Shown piece by piece: positions 4,041 through 5,467 of a stretch of 5,467 bases of DNA (position 1 is the first letter of the stretch; each line of letters begins with the position of its first letter). A program made the position numbers and the translations under genes. This stretch comes from Alphaproteobacteria bacterium (GTDB lineage Bacteria > Pseudomonadota > Alphaproteobacteria > Micavibrionales > CSBR16-224), in contig SKHU01000243.1 of assembly GCA_007116755.1 (NCBI GenBank), forward strand, positions 1 to 5,467. The letters are read 5' to 3'. Under the pieces are notes generated by a model that was not told the DNA's origin, did not search any database, and saw only the letters and a program-made list of their open reading frames with translations.

Positions 4041-5467
4041 GTGATTAAATTTTCCAACAGCTATGCCGCATTGCCGGAGCGTTTTTATGTGCGGCAAAAC
4101 CCTCTGCCGGTTGAAGACCCTCAGCTCATCGCTTTTAATGCGCCGCTGGCGGGGGAGCTCGGCATGGTTGCGGACAGAACGGATGAGGCGGCACTTGCGG
4201 CAATTTTTTCCGGTAATACCGTGCCGGAAGGCGCGGAATATCTGGCGATGGCCTATGCCGGACACCAGTTCGGAAATTTTGTTCCGCAGCTTGGGGACGG
4301 TCGCGCGCTGCTGATGGGGGAGGTGCGTGGAAAAGACGGCGGGCTTTATGATATTCAGTTGAAAGGGGCGGGGCGCACGCCGTTTTCCCGCGGTGGAGAC
4401 GGGCGTGCAGCTTTGGGGCCGGTATTGCGGGAATATCTTGTCAGCGAGGCGATGCATGCGCTTGGCCTGCCGACAACGCGGGCGCTGGCGGCCGTCACAA
4501 CAGGGGAAAAGGTTTACCGCGATGACGGAGCGTTGCCGGGGGCGATCATGACGCGTGTTGCGGCGGGGCATGTGCGGATCGGCACATTCCAGTTCTTCGC
4601 AGCGCGTAAGGATACGGAGGCGGTGCAAATTCTCGCCGATTACGTCATCGGACGGCATTATCCCGATTTGCAGGCAGAAAAGAATCCTTATCTTGCATTG
4701 CTGGAAGCCGTTGCGGTGCGTCAGGCGGCGTTGGTGGCGCAATGGATGGGCGTCGGTTTTATCCACGGTGTGATGAATACGGACAACACCGCAATTTCCG
4801 GCGAGACGATCGATTACGGCCCTTGCGCCTTTATGGACAGCTATGATCCGCATACGGTTTTCAGCTTTATTGACGAATTCGGGCGCTATTCTTACGGCAA
4901 TCAGCCGAAAATTGCGCAATGGAATCTGGCGCGGTTTGCAGAAACGCTGCTGCCGCTGATGGATGAAGACGCGGAAAAAGCCGTTGAACGTGCGCAGGAA
5001 ACGCTGTCCGTCTTCGCGCAGCGTTTTCAGGAGGACTGGCTGGACGGTATGCGCGCCAAGATCGGGCTTGCGCAAAAAGATGAGGGTGATATGGCGCTGT
5101 TGGAGGGATTGCTGCAATCCATGCAAGAGGAAAAAGCGGATTTTACGCTTGTTTTCCGTTTGTTATGTGATGTTGCCGATTCGGAAAATATTGAAAGCGG
5201 CGCGCAGGAGAAATTTGAAGCCCTGTTTGGCAATCCCCGCAGCATAAAAACATGGCTGAAAAAATGGCAGGCGCGCCTTGCGCGGGAGAAAGCAAAACCT
5301 GCAACACGTGCCGCGGCCATGCGCAAACGCAACCCCGCCTATATTCCCCGCAATCACCGTGTCGAGCAGGCCTTGAACGCCGCGGTGCGCGGGGGGGATT
5401 TTAAACCGTTCCAAACGTTGCAAAAGGTGCTGGCAAAACCGTATCAGGAACGCAGCACATATGCGGA
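4041..5467 (+). CDS. selO: Protein adenylyltransferase SelO (YdiU/UPF0061 family), C-terminus outside window
   Basis: The frame is open from GTG 4041 to the right edge, 475 residues; the family is about 480-490 long, so only a short tail is missing. SelO is a pseudokinase-fold enzyme that binds ATP in an inverted orientation and transfers AMP to Ser, Thr or Tyr of target proteins, linked in E. coli to redox homeostasis. Conserved blocks: AYAGHQFGNFVPQLGDGRA (71-89), DIQLKGAGRTPFSRGGDGRA (104-123) with K108, REYLVSEAMHALGLPTTRAL (130-149) with E131, MTRVAAGHVRIGTFQ (170-184), and GFIHGVMNTDN (239-249), then IDYGPCAFMD (257-266). D248, N249 and D258 match the catalytic and metal-binding positions known in the family. 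The start is chosen for AAGGAG (4030-4035), 5 nt before GTG. An in-frame GTG at 4017 lacks such a site. No selenocysteine codon is seen in the part present. Confidence 0.96.
   Translation, partial: MIKFSNSYAALPERFYVRQNPLPVEDPQLIAFNAPLAGELGMVADRTDEAALAAIFSGNTVPEGAEYLAMAYAGHQFGNFVPQLGDGRALLMGEVRGKDGGLYDIQLKGAGRTPFSRGGDGRAALGPVLREYLVSEAMHALGLPTTRALAAVTTGEKVYRDDGALPGAIMTRVAAGHVRIGTFQFFAARKDTEAVQILADYVIGRHYPDLQAEKNPYLALLEAVAVRQAALVAQWMGVGFIHGVMNTDNTAISGETIDYGPCAFMDSYDPHTVFSFIDEFGRYSYGNQPKIAQWNLARFAETLLPLMDEDAEKAVERAQETLSVFAQRFQEDWLDGMRAKIGLAQKDEGDMALLEGLLQSMQEEKADFTLVFRLLCDVADSENIESGAQEKFEALFGNPRSIKTWLKKWQARLAREKAKPATRAAAMRKRNPAYIPRNHRVEQALNAAVRGGDFKPFQTLQKVLAKPYQERSTYA

Noticed and set aside
3978..5126. 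Long minus-strand open frame (382 codons) opposite SelO
   Set aside because: The plus frame encodes unmistakable SelO motifs throughout. The minus frame reads as low-complexity R/H/Q-rich sequence with no family features, as expected for the antisense of a GC-rich gene.

Overview
The window looks like an ordinary chromosomal stretch from a Gram-negative bacterium. It is most like an alphaproteobacterium, judging from moderately GC-rich coding sequence, the flavour of the universal stress protein and LysR proteins, and a signal-peptide outer-membrane beta-barrel gene. The lineage is an inference from protein character only. I see no insertion sequence, CRISPR array, tRNA, rRNA or phage module.

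Left part, plus strand: the 3' three quarters of a LysR-type regulator (2-685), a GC-rich terminator hairpin (698-732), a gap of about 240 bp, and a complete cytosine deaminase of the yeast Fcy1 type (927-1415). The hairpin has its U-rich tail on the minus strand. A perfect TATAAT facing the same way lies about 100 bp upstream of it, so the gap may hold a leftward small RNA.

Middle, minus strand, read right to left: an outer-membrane beta-barrel-like protein with a signal peptide (3302-3907), a double-domain universal stress protein (2368-3213), and two small proteins each with two predicted membrane helices (1987-2256 and 1486-1860). The two small genes have strong AGGAGG ribosome binding sites and their own TATAAT promoters, so they need not form one operon with the stress protein. 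The second promoter is embedded in a cluster of perfect dyads. The last small gene converges on the deaminase.

Right part, plus strand: a SelO/YdiU protein adenylyltransferase starting at GTG 4041 and running off the right edge, with probably only some 15-20 C-terminal residues missing. It is divergent from the beta-barrel gene, with facing promoters in a 133-bp spacer.

Functionally the genes fit pyrimidine salvage (deaminase) and stress or redox adaptation (universal stress protein, SelO) alongside envelope proteins of unknown role. No gene pair here is a classic pathway partnership. I found no clear evidence for a new multi-gene system. The most promising leads are the possible small RNA, the dyad cluster, and the two unidentified small membrane proteins beside the stress protein.
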